Shown: positions 48,367 through 57,208 of the stretch, in pieces
Position numbering within the stretch: the stretch's first letter is position 1
Layout of the letters: every line of letters starts with the position of its first letter
From: Streptomyces venezuelae
Lineage (GTDB): Bacteria > Actinomycetota > Actinomycetes > Streptomycetales > Streptomycetaceae
Length of the DNA stretch: 64,000 bases
Assembly (NCBI RefSeq): GCF_008642275.1
Contig: NZ_CP029189.1
Location: forward strand, 4,872,501-4,936,500
Direction of reading: 5' to 3'
Position numbers and translations under genes: made by a program
The notes under the pieces: model-generated
Told to the model about the DNA's origin: nothing
Database searches by the model: none
What the model saw: only the letters and a program-made list of their open reading frames with translations

Positions 48367-50010
48367 ATGGCCAGGGAATTCCAACGCGGCCACAAGGCCA
48401 AGATCAGTGATCTCACGGCGGGCACCGATCTGTACGTAGGTGTCCAGATCGCAGGATCCGGACTCGCCTTCGACATCAGCTGTTTCGGCCTCGACGCCAA
48501 CGAGCAGCTGTCGGACGACCGTTACTTCGTCTTCTTCAATCAGCCGAAGTCGCCGGAAGAGTCCATTCAGCTACTCGGTGCGCAGTCGGGCGACACCGAA
48601 TCCTTCCGGGTGACGCTGGACCGCGTTCCGGCATCCATCCACAAGCTGTCCTTCACCGCCACCATCGACGGTGCCGGACAGATGTCGCAGATCGGTCCCG
48701 GCTACATCCGGATCGTGGCCGGCGGCGAAGAGGTGGTCAGGTACGCGTTCACCGGCTCGGAGTTCACCACCGAGCGGGCCGTGATGCTCGGCGACTTCTA
48801 CCTGAAGGACGTGTGGCGCTTCGCCGCCGTCGGCCAGGGCTTCGACGGCGGCCTCGACGCACTGCTGCGGAACTTCGGCGGCGAGGTCGCCGAGGACCCC
48901 CAGCCGGCGCAGCAGGCCCCGGCCGCGGCCTCGCCCGGCTTCGCCCCGCCGCCGCAGGCGGCCGCCCCGGCCCCGGCCTTCGGCGCCCCGGCCCCCGCCC
49001 CGCAGGCCCCGCAGCCTCCGGCCCCCGCGCCGTCCTTCGGCGCGCCCGTGCCCGCGCCCGGCGCCGTACCGCAGCCGCAGTACCAGCAGCCCGCGGCCCC
49101 CGCCCCGGTGCACGCCGCGCCCACCATGGCCGCGCCGCTCGCCCCGCCGGCCCCGGCCCCGTACGGCCAGCCGCCGCAGCCCTCGTACGGCCAGGTGCCG
49201 GGCCAGTACCCGGGCCAGGTCCCGCCGCCGGCCCCGGCCCCCGCTCCCTACGGGCAGCAGCCGGGCTACGGCCAGGTCCCCGGCCAGCCCCCGGGCCAGT
49301 TCCCGGGACAGCAGCCCGGCTACGCCCCGCAGGGCGTGCCCGCCGCCGGTGCCGGTCTCGCCGCCGCGCTCCAGCCGTACAAGGAAGCCCCCACCGGCAC
49401 CCGCTGGACCCCGCAGAACCAGCAGCTCATGCGGGTCGACCTGGCCATGGGCGGCCAGGCCGTCCTCGCCCGCCAGGGCAGCATGGTCCTCTACCAGGGC
49501 AAGGTCGACTTCAGCTACAAGGGCGCGGGCTTCGCCGGCCGCATCGTCGGCAATGCCACCGGCCAGGAGATGCAGCTCATGCGCTGCACCGGCCGCGGCC
49601 AGGTCTTCCTCGCGGAGAACGGCGCCCACCTGCACGCCATCGAGCTCCAGGGCGACGCGATCTGCGTCTCCGCCGAGGCCGTCCTCGCCTTCGACGAGTC
49701 GCTGCAGCACGAGGTCCGCCGCATCGAGGGCCACGGCATCCCCGGCGGCGCCCTGTTCACCATGCAGTTCCAGGGCACCGGCACGGTCATCGTCAAGACG
49801 CACGGCGTCCCGGTCGTCCTGCCCGTCACCCCGACCACCTTCGCGGACAGCAACGCCATCGTCGCGTGGTCGGCCGCCTCGCAGGTGATCCTTTCCAGCC
49901 AGGTCCGGCTGCGGCGCAACGCCTACCCCGGCCACAGCGGGGAGACCGTGAACCTCCAGTTCCGCGGCGCTCCCGGCAACTTCATCGTCGTCCAGCCGTA
50001 CGAGGTCTGA
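48367..50010 (+). CDS. TerD-AIM24 fusion protein
   Basis: 547 residues. Residues 1-185 are a TerD domain (MAREFQRGHKAKISDLTAG, then LDANEQLSDDRYFVFFNQ and GDFYLKDVWRFAAVGQGF) with calcium-binding acidic loops. Residues about 185-330 are a Pro/Ala/Gln linker with repeated GQxPGQ and YGQ units. Residues about 335-547 are an AIM24 (DUF124) beta-roll domain. TerD proteins link to tellurite resistance and stress signalling, and AIM24 resembles TRAP-like assemblies. The ATG at 48367 matches the TerD start; an upstream frame from 48301 is unlikely. It heads an operon with two more AIM24 genes. Confidence 0.9.
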   Translation: MAREFQRGHKAKISDLTAGTDLYVGVQIAGSGLAFDISCFGLDANEQLSDDRYFVFFNQPKSPEESIQLLGAQSGDTESFRVTLDRVPASIHKLSFTATIDGAGQMSQIGPGYIRIVAGGEEVVRYAFTGSEFTTERAVMLGDFYLKDVWRFAAVGQGFDGGLDALLRNFGGEVAEDPQPAQQAPAAASPGFAPPPQAAAPAPAFGAPAPAPQAPQPPAPAPSFGAPVPAPGAVPQPQYQQPAAPAPVHAAPTMAAPLAPPAPAPYGQPPQPSYGQVPGQYPGQVPPPAPAPAPYGQQPGYGQVPGQPPGQFPGQQPGYAPQGVPAAGAGLAAALQPYKEAPTGTRWTPQNQQLMRVDLAMGGQAVLARQGSMVLYQGKVDFSYKGAGFAGRIVGNATGQEMQLMRCTGRGQVFLAENGAHLHAIELQGDAICVSAEAVLAFDESLQHEVRRIEGHGIPGGALFTMQFQGTGTVIVKTHGVPVVLPVTPTTFADSNAIVAWSAASQVILSSQVRLRRNAYPGHSGETVNLQFRGAPGNFIVVQPYEV

Positions 50011-50021
50011 GGGAGCCCGAC

Positions 50022-50711
50022 ATGAACGCAATGAACCAGCAACTCGCGGGCTTCGCCCCGACCCCCGTCACGGCCCGCATGGAGAACCACGGCCGGGCCA
50101 TGCTCAAGGTCGCCATGCAGAGCGGCCAGGACCTCTTCGCCCGCACCGGCTCGATGGTCGCCTACGAGGGCTTCGTCCAGTACGAGCCGAACCCGCCGGC
50201 CGTCCGCCAGATGGCCTCGCAGTGGATCACCGGCGAAGGCGCGCCGCTGATGAAGTGCACCGGCGACGGCCTGCTCTACCTGGCCGACTACGGCGCGGAC
50301 GTGGTCGTCATCAACCTCAACAACGACTCGCTCTCGGTCAACGGCACCAACCTGCTCGCCTTCGACGCGCACCTCCAGTGGGGCGTCGAGCGGGTCAAGG
50401 GCCTCGCCAAGTTCGCCGGCCAGGGCCTGTTCAACGTGCAGATCGCGGGCACCGGGTGGGTCGCCCTGACCTCCCGCGGCACCCCGATCGTGGTCGACTG
50501 CGGCCGCGGCGAGGACGAGACGTACGTCGACCCCGACGCGCTCGTCGCCTGGTCGCCGAATCTCAAGGTCAAGGGCAAGCGCAGCTTCAAGGCCTCGTCG
50601 ATGATCGGCCGGGGCAGCGGGGAGGCCTACCAGATGGCCTTCTCCGGCCAGGGCATCGTCGTCGTACAGCCCAGCGAGGACAGCACCGACCGGCTCCGGG
50701 CCCGGGGCTGA
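50022..50711 (+). CDS. AIM24 family protein
   Basis: 229 residues, a single AIM24 (DUF124) domain with characteristic strands such as LFARTGSMVAYEGFVQYEP and GLLYLADYGADVVVINLNN. The fold is a beta-roll related to the tryptophan RNA-binding attenuator protein; the bacterial role is unknown. It starts 11 nt after the TerD-AIM24 stop with GAGGGAG in the gap, and ends 17 nt before the next AIM24 gene, so the three form an operon and probably a hetero-oligomer. Confidence 0.9.
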   Translation: MNAMNQQLAGFAPTPVTARMENHGRAMLKVAMQSGQDLFARTGSMVAYEGFVQYEPNPPAVRQMASQWITGEGAPLMKCTGDGLLYLADYGADVVVINLNNDSLSVNGTNLLAFDAHLQWGVERVKGLAKFAGQGLFNVQIAGTGWVALTSRGTPIVVDCGRGEDETYVDPDALVAWSPNLKVKGKRSFKASSMIGRGSGEAYQMAFSGQGIVVVQPSEDSTDRLRARG

Positions 50712-50728
50712 GGGGGAGCGGACACATC

Positions 50729-51484
50729 ATGCAGAGTGCACTTTTCGCCCACGCAGAGGCGCAGTCCCAGGAGCGGTACGCGATCCAGAACCCGCAGCTG
50801 CTGCGGGTCTCGCTGACGGGCTCCGACGACGTGCTCGCCCGTAAGGGCGCCATGGTCGCCTACCAGGGACTCATCGACTTCGACGGCGAGTACCAGACCA
50901 CGAGCCAGCGCAATGCCCGCCGCCGCACCGGCGAGGGCCTGGACCTCATGCGCTGCTCCGGGCAGGGCACGGTCTACCTGGCCAACCTGGCCCAGTACGT
51001 CCACGTCGTCGACGTGGACCAGGAAGGCCTCACGGTCGACAGCAGCTACGTGCTCGCCCTGGACTCCACCCTGCACACCGAGGTCATCGCGGTGGACAGC
51101 CAGTACGGGATCTCCGGCTCCGGCAAGTACCAGCTCAACATCTCCGGCCGCGGCAAGGTCGCGCTGATGACCTCCGGGCAGCCGCTGATGATGCAGGTCA
51201 CGCCCGACAAGTACGTCAACGCCGACGCGGACGCGATCGTGGCCTGGTCCACCTCGCTGCGGGTCCAGATGCAGGCCCAGACGCACTCCAGCGGCGTGTG
51301 GCGGCGGCGCGGCAACACCGGCGAGGGCTGGGAGCTGAGCTTCCTCGGCACCGGGTTCGCCCTGGTGCAGCCCAGCGAGGTGCTGCCGCCGCAGAACGCC
51401 CAGCTCGGCCAGGGCGTCGCCGCGCAGTTCGGCATGGGCCAGCACGGCTCCCACGCGCAGAACCAGAACAACGCCTGGAACTGA
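50729..51484 (+). CDS. AIM24 family protein
   Basis: 251 residues, AIM24 domain with KGAMVAYQGLIDFDGEYQ near 38-55 and GQGTVYLANLAQYVHVVDVD near 85. It has a Gln/Asn/His-rich tail (AQFGMGQHGSHAQNQNNAWN). It is the third gene of the TerD-AIM24 operon, preceded by GAGGGGGAG, and is closed by a 17-bp terminator. The three AIM24 domains (this one, the previous gene and the TerD fusion) are diverged enough to suggest distinct partners rather than recent copies. Confidence 0.9.
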   Translation: MQSALFAHAEAQSQERYAIQNPQLLRVSLTGSDDVLARKGAMVAYQGLIDFDGEYQTTSQRNARRRTGEGLDLMRCSGQGTVYLANLAQYVHVVDVDQEGLTVDSSYVLALDSTLHTEVIAVDSQYGISGSGKYQLNISGRGKVALMTSGQPLMMQVTPDKYVNADADAIVAWSTSLRVQMQAQTHSSGVWRRRGNTGEGWELSFLGTGFALVQPSEVLPPQNAQLGQGVAAQFGMGQHGSHAQNQNNAWN

Positions 51485-51496
51485 TCCCTCCCGGCA

Positions 51497-51536
51497 CGGC
51501 GAAGGGGCGGTCCCCCCAGGGACCGCCCCTTCGCCG
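51497..51536. terminator. 17-bp hairpin terminator
   Basis: Positions 51497-51513 pair perfectly with 51520-51536. It lies between the last AIM24 gene and the convergent Nudix gene. Confidence 0.78.
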
Positions 51537-51558
51537 CATCCGCACCGGCTCCGGGGCC

Positions 51559-52089
51559 TCAGCCGCCGAGCCGGGCCAGGGTCGCCTCCAGCAGCCGTAC
51601 GACGGACGCGTCGGCCACCGCCGCCACCTCCTCGTACGGGAACCAGCGCAGGTCCAGGGACTCCTCGCTGATCTCCGCCACCGCACCGGCCGGCGCCAGC
51701 GCCGCGTACTGCACGTCCAGGTGCCAGTTGCACGGAGCCGGGATCGGATGCCGGTCCAGGCGCACCGGGCCGCCGTCCAGCAGGGTCAGCCCCGACGCGA
51801 TCCCCGACTCCTCGCCGGCCTCGCGCAGCGCCACGTCGGCGAGGGTCCGGTCACCGGGCTCGCAGTGCCCGCCCATCTGGAGCCACATGCCGAGCTTCTT
51901 GTGCAGGGTCAGCAGTACGCGCCCGCGCGCCGGGTCGATCACCAGCGCGCTGCCCGTGACGTGCCCGGCCGTACAGGGCTTGTAGACCCCGTCCGGGTGG
52001 GCCGCCAGGTGCTCCAGATACAGGTCGCGCAGCTCCGTCTGGTCCTCGTACGCCTTCAGGACGAGGACCGCGTCTTCGTGCAGGCTCAC
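51559..52089 (-). CDS. Nudix hydrolase
   Basis: 176 residues with a complete Nudix box, GGHCEPGDRTLADVALREAG followed by EESGI (near 73-97). The substrate is an unknown nucleoside diphosphate derivative. It has no zinc ribbon, so it is not NudC-like. The GTG at 52089 overlaps the stop of the upstream DUF2342 gene by 4 nt, so the two are translationally coupled. Positions further upstream in the same frame run through the DUF2342 gene and were rejected. Confidence 0.88.
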   Translation of the reverse strand: MSLHEDAVLVLKAYEDQTELRDLYLEHLAAHPDGVYKPCTAGHVTGSALVIDPARGRVLLTLHKKLGMWLQMGGHCEPGDRTLADVALREAGEESGIASGLTLLDGGPVRLDRHPIPAPCNWHLDVQYAALAPAGAVAEISEESLDLRWFPYEEVAAVADASVVRLLEATLARLGG

Positions 52090-53492
52090 TGCTTCTCGTC
52101 GCCGTCCTGCTCGCGCTTCCGGGCGGCTTCGCCGAGCATCTTGTCGATCTCGGAGAAGTCCAGCTGCTCGCGGTGCACGAACCCGTCCGGGTCGTCCAGG
52201 TCGGAGGCCGTCGGCAGCATGTCCGGGTGCTCCCAGAGGCCGTCGCGGCCGTCCACCCCACGCGCGTCCGTGAGCGAGGCCCACAGCCGCGAGGCGTCGC
52301 GCAGTCGGCGCGGGCGCAGCTCCAGGCCGATCAGCGTCGCGAAGGTCTGCTCCGCCGGGCCGCCCGAGGCGCGCCGCCGGCGCATGGTCTCGCGCATCGC
52401 GTCCGCCGAGGTCAGCCGGGGCTTGGCGGCCTCGTGCACCACCGCGTCCACCCAGCCCTCGACCAGCGCGAGCGCGGTCTCCAGGCGGGCCAGGGCGGCC
52501 TTCTGCTCGGGGGTGTCCTGCGGCTGGAACATGCCGCCCTGCAGCGCTTCCTGCAGCTGCTCCGGGTTGGACGGGTCCAGCTGGCCGACGACGTCCTCCA
52601 GCTTCGAGGTGTCGACCTTGATGCCGCGGGCGTAGCCCTCCACCGCGCCGAACAGGTGCGAGCGCAGCCACGGCACGTGGGCGAAGAGCCGGGCGTGGGC
52701 CGCCTCGCGCAGGGCCAGGTAGAGCCGCACCTCGTCGGAGGGCACGCCCAGGTCCTTGCCGAAGCCCTCGATGTTCAGCGGCAGCAGCGCGGCCTTCCCG
52801 GCCGGACCCAGCGGCAGCCCGATGTCCGTCGATCCGACGACCTCGCCCGCGAGGGTGCCGACGGCCTGGCCGATCTGCTGGCCGAACATGGCGCCGCCCA
52901 TGGAGCGCATCATGCCGAGCAGCGGGCCCGCCATGGCCTGCATCTCCTCGGGCAGCACGCCGCCCATGGCCGCGCCGACCCGCTCCGCGACCGGGTCCAC
53001 GAGCTCCTTCCACACCGGGAGGGTCGCCTCGACCCACTCGGCGCGGCTCCAGGCCACGGCGGTGGTCGCGCCCGAGGGCAGCGAGGTCACACCGTCCAGC
53101 CAATGGTCGGCGAGGCGCACGGCCTCCTCGACGGCGGACTTCTCGGCGACGCCGACGCTCGTGTCCTTCACACCGTCCGCGGTGCCCTGCGCGACGGTCT
53201 GGCGGGCGATGTCCTTGGCCATGTCCCAGTTCACGGGACCGCCCTCGTAGCTCAGCATCTGACCGAGCTGCTGGAAGGCCGCGCCGAGGTCGTTCGGGTT
53301 CATCGCACCGAACATCGCGGCGAACGGGTTGTCCGCTCCCGGAGCGCCCGCCCCGCCCGGCAGACCCATGCCGGGGAACCCGAAGGGATTCGCCGGGCCG
53401 CCCTGACCGCCCTGGTTGCCCTTCTTCTTGCCATCGTCGCCGTTCTCCGGCTCCTCCGGCGGAAGGCCGAATCCGAATGGGGTGTCGCTCAC
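52086..53492 (-). CDS. DUF2342 zincin-like protein
   Basis: 468 residues of the actinobacterial zinc-dependent metalloprotease/DUF2342 family (M. tuberculosis Rv3195 position). A Gly/Pro/Lys-rich start (FGFGLPPEEPENGDDGKKKG) precedes a helical domain. No canonical HExxH is present; the nearest match is LREAAHARLFAHVPWL near 260-275, with Arg in the first His position, so peptidase activity is uncertain. The GTG at 53492 has GAGGAAA 7 nt upstream. The Nudix gene overlaps its end. It is divergent from the SDR gene at 53685. Confidence 0.82.
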   Translation of the reverse strand: MSDTPFGFGLPPEEPENGDDGKKKGNQGGQGGPANPFGFPGMGLPGGAGAPGADNPFAAMFGAMNPNDLGAAFQQLGQMLSYEGGPVNWDMAKDIARQTVAQGTADGVKDTSVGVAEKSAVEEAVRLADHWLDGVTSLPSGATTAVAWSRAEWVEATLPVWKELVDPVAERVGAAMGGVLPEEMQAMAGPLLGMMRSMGGAMFGQQIGQAVGTLAGEVVGSTDIGLPLGPAGKAALLPLNIEGFGKDLGVPSDEVRLYLALREAAHARLFAHVPWLRSHLFGAVEGYARGIKVDTSKLEDVVGQLDPSNPEQLQEALQGGMFQPQDTPEQKAALARLETALALVEGWVDAVVHEAAKPRLTSADAMRETMRRRRASGGPAEQTFATLIGLELRPRRLRDASRLWASLTDARGVDGRDGLWEHPDMLPTASDLDDPDGFVHREQLDFSEIDKMLGEAARKREQDGDEKQ

Positions 53493-53684
53493 GGGTTTCC
53501 TCGGCTCGTAGGGCCGCCGGCGGGAGCCGACGGGCAATGGTCCGACAACACCACCCAGCGTAGACACCGTGGCCGTATCCGGGCTCGGTGCTCCGCCGAC
53601 TCCTGGGCTGCGGCAGGATGGACATCACCTGGTGGGTACGCGTCACGACGCGTCCCTACTGAAGACAACCGCTGGAGACGCCCG

Positions 53685-54851
53685 GTGAGTTCCCCAGATC
53701 CGCAGTTTCGCGCGATGCACGACGACGAAAACAGCTCCGAGCACGGTGACGGCGCCCACGGCGTTCGCCAGCCGCGAAACCCGGAGGGAATCCGCCGGCG
53801 CAGCCCGGTGATCGCCGTGACCGGCGCCGCCTCGGGAGTCGGCGCGGCCCTGGTGAGCCGCCTGGCCTCCTCCGAGGAGGTCAAGCAGGTCGTCGCCATC
53901 GACGAGCGACGGGGGGACTGCGCTGCCGCGCAGTGGCACATCCTCGACGTGCGGGACCCCGCGATCGCCGAGAAGCTGCGCGGGGCGGACGTCGTGGTCC
54001 ACCTCGCGCTGGACCTCGACCTGGAGACCGACCCGGCCGCCCGTACGGCATACAACGTGCGCGGCACCCAGACCGTGCTGACGGCCGCCGCCGCGGCCGG
54101 CGTGCACCGGGTCGTGCTCTGCACCTCGGCGATGGTCTACGGGGCCCTGCCGGACAACGACATCCCGCTGTCGGAGGACTCCGAGCTGCGGGCCACCGCC
54201 GAGGCGACCGGTGTCGGCGACCTGCTGGAGATCGAGCGGCTCGGCCGCCGGGCCCCCCGCGCGCACCCCGGGCTGAACGTCACCGTGATCCGCCCGGCCG
54301 TCCTGGTCGGCGGCACGGACACCGCCCTGACCCGGTACTTCGAGTCCCCGCGGCTTCTCGTGGTGGCCGGGTCCCGTCCCACCTGGCAGTTCTGCCACGT
54401 GGACGACCTGGTCAGCGCCCTGGAGTACGCGGCCCTGGAAAAGGTCGAGGGCGAGCTGGCCGTCGGCTGCGAGGGATGGCTGGAGCAGGAGGAGGTCGAG
54501 GAGCTGAGCGGCATCCGCCGGATGGAGCTCCCCTCGGCGGTGGCCCTGGGAGCGGCGGCCCGGCTGCACCGGATCGGCCTGACCCCGTCCCCGGCCGGGG
54601 ACCTCGCCTACACGATGCACCCGTGGGTCGTCAGCGTCAGCGGACTGCACGCGGCGGGCTGGCGGCCGCGCTGGACCAACGAGGAGGTGCTCGCCGAGCT
54701 CCTGCAGGAGGTCTCGGGCCGCCACACGGTCGCGGGCCGCCGGCTCGGCCGCCGGGACGCGGCCACGGCCGCCGGAGCGGCCGGCGCGACGGTGGCCCTG
54801 CTGGGCGCGGCCGCCGCGGTCCGCCTGGCGCGCAAGCGCCGCGGGATCTGA
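53685..54851 (+). CDS. NAD-dependent epimerase/SDR-like protein
   Basis: 388 residues. After ~40 disordered residues comes an extended-SDR nucleotide-binding motif VTGAASGVGAALVSRL (near 46-60), then STSAMVYG-like LCTSAMVYGAL (near 147); the classical YxxxK is not obvious, so catalysis may be altered. A C-terminal Ala-rich hydrophobic helix followed by RLARKRRGI suggests a membrane anchor with a basic cytoplasmic end. The GTG follows GGAG by 7 nt. The substrate is unknown. It is divergent from DUF2342 and upstream of moaE. Confidence 0.8.
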   Translation: MSSPDPQFRAMHDDENSSEHGDGAHGVRQPRNPEGIRRRSPVIAVTGAASGVGAALVSRLASSEEVKQVVAIDERRGDCAAAQWHILDVRDPAIAEKLRGADVVVHLALDLDLETDPAARTAYNVRGTQTVLTAAAAAGVHRVVLCTSAMVYGALPDNDIPLSEDSELRATAEATGVGDLLEIERLGRRAPRAHPGLNVTVIRPAVLVGGTDTALTRYFESPRLLVVAGSRPTWQFCHVDDLVSALEYAALEKVEGELAVGCEGWLEQEEVEELSGIRRMELPSAVALGAAARLHRIGLTPSPAGDLAYTMHPWVVSVSGLHAAGWRPRWTNEEVLAELLQEVSGRHTVAGRRLGRRDAATAAGAAGATVALLGAAAAVRLARKRRGI

Positions 54852-54986
54852 CCGGATCCCCGGCGCCGTCCGGCGGGCGGACCGCGGGATTGTGCGGCGC
54901 GCCCTGTAGGAGGCTCCCAAGGCGGCGCCCGTGCCCCGGGCGAATCTGCTATTTCGCCGTGTCAGCGGCTGAGGCACGATGAGGGC

Positions 54987-55448
54987 ATGGCACCGCACTT
55001 CGACCACCCCGGCGAGCAGGCCGCTCCGGACCCGATCCGGCTGCTCCAGATCCGCGAGACCGCCCTGTCGATCGACGAGGTCTTCCAGGCCGTCGGCGAC
55101 GACGCGTCGGGCGGTACGACGCTCTTCGTCGGCACGGTGCGCAACCACGACGGCGGGGCGGACGTCGACTCGCTCGGCTACTCCTGCCATCCGACGGCCG
55201 AGGCCGAGATGCGCCGCGTCGCCGAGCGCGTCGTGGCCAAGTACCCGGTCCGCGCCCTGGCGGCCGTGCACCGCGTCGGCGACCTGGCCGTGGGCGACCT
55301 GGCGGTCGTCGTCGCCGTGTCCTGCCCGCACCGCGGCGAGGCCTTCGAGGCCGCCCGGATGCTCATCGACGACCTCAAGCACGAGGTCCCGATCTGGAAG
55401 CACCAGACCTTCAGCGACGGCACGGAGGAGTGGGTCGGCGCCTGCTGA
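54987..55448 (+). CDS. moaE: MoaE: molybdopterin synthase large subunit
   Basis: A 153-residue catalytic subunit of molybdopterin synthase, which with MoaD inserts dithiolene sulfur into cyclic pyranopterin monophosphate. FVGTVRNHDGG near 47-57, HRVGDLAVGDLAVVVAVSC near 95-113 and the catalytic Lys region LKHEVPIWKHQTF near 129-141 are typical. CACGAT lies 6 nt upstream of the ATG, so the start may be leaderless. No moaD is adjacent, but moeZ, which activates MoaD-type carriers, is elsewhere in this window. Confidence 0.92.
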   Translation: MAPHFDHPGEQAAPDPIRLLQIRETALSIDEVFQAVGDDASGGTTLFVGTVRNHDGGADVDSLGYSCHPTAEAEMRRVAERVVAKYPVRALAAVHRVGDLAVGDLAVVVAVSCPHRGEAFEAARMLIDDLKHEVPIWKHQTFSDGTEEWVGAC

Positions 55449-55682
55449 CCCCCGGACGGGGCGCCGGACGGAGTCCGGCAGGCCGGGCGAAGCTCGTGAG
55501 GCGCTCCGGCGCCGGGGAGCGGGTCGGCCGCTATTCAACCCCCGGTCACAGAGCGCCACCCGGAAGGCGGTAGCCTCGCACCCGTTCGGCCGCGCAACAC
55601 GCCCTCGATTTGCGTAACCCCCCCACGGGCACGAGCGTTGAAGCCACCAACGAAACGTACTTCGGGGCAGGGAGGCACGCCC

Positions 55683-55898
55683 ATGGCGTCTTTGGCGTGG
55701 TTGCTGATTCCGCTGTTCGCCGCGATCGGAGCGGCGATATGGGGCAGCTGGGCGGCACGCGACCGCACACAGGGTGACATATCCGAGCTCGCGGGATACG
55801 CGCGCTTCCGGGAAGCCATGGCCAATGCCGATCAGGCCAGGGTGAAGGCCGAGGCCCATTCCTCCCCGTCCGCCCACTCCGCCTCCGACGCCGTCTGA
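55683..55898 (+). CDS. Small single-pass membrane protein (71 aa)
   Basis: 71 residues with one N-terminal hydrophobic helix (LAWLLIPLFAAIGAAIWGSW, residues 4-23) and a charged tail (ARDRTQGDISELAGYARFRE). Similar short proteins occur beside the PDZ protease gene in Streptomyces, but their function is unknown. The ATG has GGGAGG about 9 nt upstream. It lies 153 nt before the PDZ protease gene on the same strand. Confidence 0.75.
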   Translation: MASLAWLLIPLFAAIGAAIWGSWAARDRTQGDISELAGYARFREAMANADQARVKAEAHSSPSAHSASDAV

Positions 55899-56038
55899 CA
55901 CGCCCCGCCGCCGTTCGACGTTCGACGCTCCGCGTCCGTCCCGCTCCGGTCCGCCGCCGTCCGTGAGATTCCGCTGAGAGTTTCGCCCACGGACCCCGTA
56001 CGGACCGGCCCCGAGGGCCGCCCGGCAGGGCCGTCCCG

Positions 56039-56051
56039 TACTGTCGGATCC
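56039..56051 (+). promoter_or_regulatory. -10 box giving a probable leaderless start
   Basis: TACTGT at 56039-56044 ends 7 nt before the ATG at 56052. There is no ribosome binding site. This fits a leaderless mRNA for the PDZ protease. Confidence 0.5.
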
Positions 56052-57137
56052 ATGCCACGCCGCACCGCGACGATGCTCGCTTCCACCCTGGTGCTGTTCG
56101 CGCTGCTCTGCGCAGGGGTGTTCATCAAGGTCCCGTACTCCGAGATGAGCCCCGGCCCGACCGTGAACACGCTCGGGGACTCGCACGGCGCGCCCGTCCT
56201 CAGCATCGCGGGGCGCAAGACGTACCCGACCAGCGGTCACCTCAACATGACCACGGTCCGCGTCACCGGTGCGGACTACGACATGAGCCTGGTGGAAGCG
56301 GTCTACGGCTGGCTGGCCGGCGACAACATCGTCGTCCCGCACGAGAACCTCTACCCGAACGGGAAGACGGAGGCGGAGTCCACCCAGGAGAACGCCGAGG
56401 AGTTCAGCCAGTCGCAGCAGAGCGCCAAGGTGGCCGCCCTGAAGCAGCTCGGCATCCCGGTCACCGCACGGGTGATCGTCTCCACCGTGGTCAAGGACAG
56501 CCCCTCCGAGGGCCGGCTCCACGCCGGGGACGTGATCAAGGCCGTGGACGGGACCGCCGTCACCGCCCCCGAGGACGTCGCCAAGCTCGTCACCAAGCAC
56601 AAGCCGGGTGAGCCGGTGGAGTTCACGATCGTCCCCGCCAAGGACGCGGCCGAGGCGGCGAAGTCCGGCGGAAACGACCCCGCCACCTCGAAGCTGACGA
56701 TCACCGCGGGCAAGGCGGAGGGCGACGGTCACGCCATCGTCGGCATCCGGGCGGGCACCGACCACGCCTTCCCGTTCACGATCGACATCAAGCTCGCCGA
56801 CGTCGGCGGCCCGAGCGCCGGGCTGATGTTCGCCCTCGGCATCGTCGACAAGCTCACGCCGGAGGACCTGACCGGCGGGAAGTTCGTCGCGGGCACCGGC
56901 ACCATCGACGACGCGGGCAAGGTCGGCCCGATCGGCGGCATCCAGATGAAGACCATCGGTGCCCGCCAGGCCGGTGCCGAGTACTTCCTGACGCCCGCCG
57001 AGAACTGCGCCTCCGCGGCCTCCCACGTCCCCGACGGCCTCACGCTGGTCAAGGTGTCCACGATCGACGACGCCACGAAGGCACTGGAGAAGATCAGCAA
57101 GGGGGACAAGGCCGGGCTGCCGAGCTGCACCGGCTAG
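56052..57137 (+). CDS. PDZ-Lon-like (S16) membrane protease
   Basis: 361 residues of the YlbL type. One N-terminal membrane helix (about 8-27), then extracytoplasmic domains: a PDZ domain (about 130-200; SPSEGRLHAGDVIKAVDGTA) and a C-terminal Lon-like S16 domain with the catalytic Ser in VGGPSAGLMFALG (near 254) and Lys in GGIQMKTIGARQ (near 299). It lacks an AAA module, so substrate delivery differs from true Lon. Orthologue of M. tuberculosis Rv3194c. A hairpin at 57144-57165 follows, with the convergent PPA1309 gene beyond. Confidence 0.92.
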   Translation: MPRRTATMLASTLVLFALLCAGVFIKVPYSEMSPGPTVNTLGDSHGAPVLSIAGRKTYPTSGHLNMTTVRVTGADYDMSLVEAVYGWLAGDNIVVPHENLYPNGKTEAESTQENAEEFSQSQQSAKVAALKQLGIPVTARVIVSTVVKDSPSEGRLHAGDVIKAVDGTAVTAPEDVAKLVTKHKPGEPVEFTIVPAKDAAEAAKSGGNDPATSKLTITAGKAEGDGHAIVGIRAGTDHAFPFTIDIKLADVGGPSAGLMFALGIVDKLTPEDLTGGKFVAGTGTIDDAGKVGPIGGIQMKTIGARQAGAEYFLTPAENCASAASHVPDGLTLVKVSTIDDATKALEKISKGDKAGLPSCTG

Positions 57138-57143
57138 AGAGCC

Positions 57144-57165
57144 GGCCGGCCCCTGCGGGCCGGCC
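57144..57165. terminator. GC-rich hairpin terminator
   Basis: GGCCGGCCC (57144-57152) pairs with GGGCCGGCC (57157-57165) around CTGC. It is flanked by more GGCC-type palindromes between two convergent genes. Confidence 0.65.
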
Positions 57166-57208
57166 CCGGCCGGTCCGGCCCGGCCGCCCCGTCCCCCGGC
57201 GGACGGCG

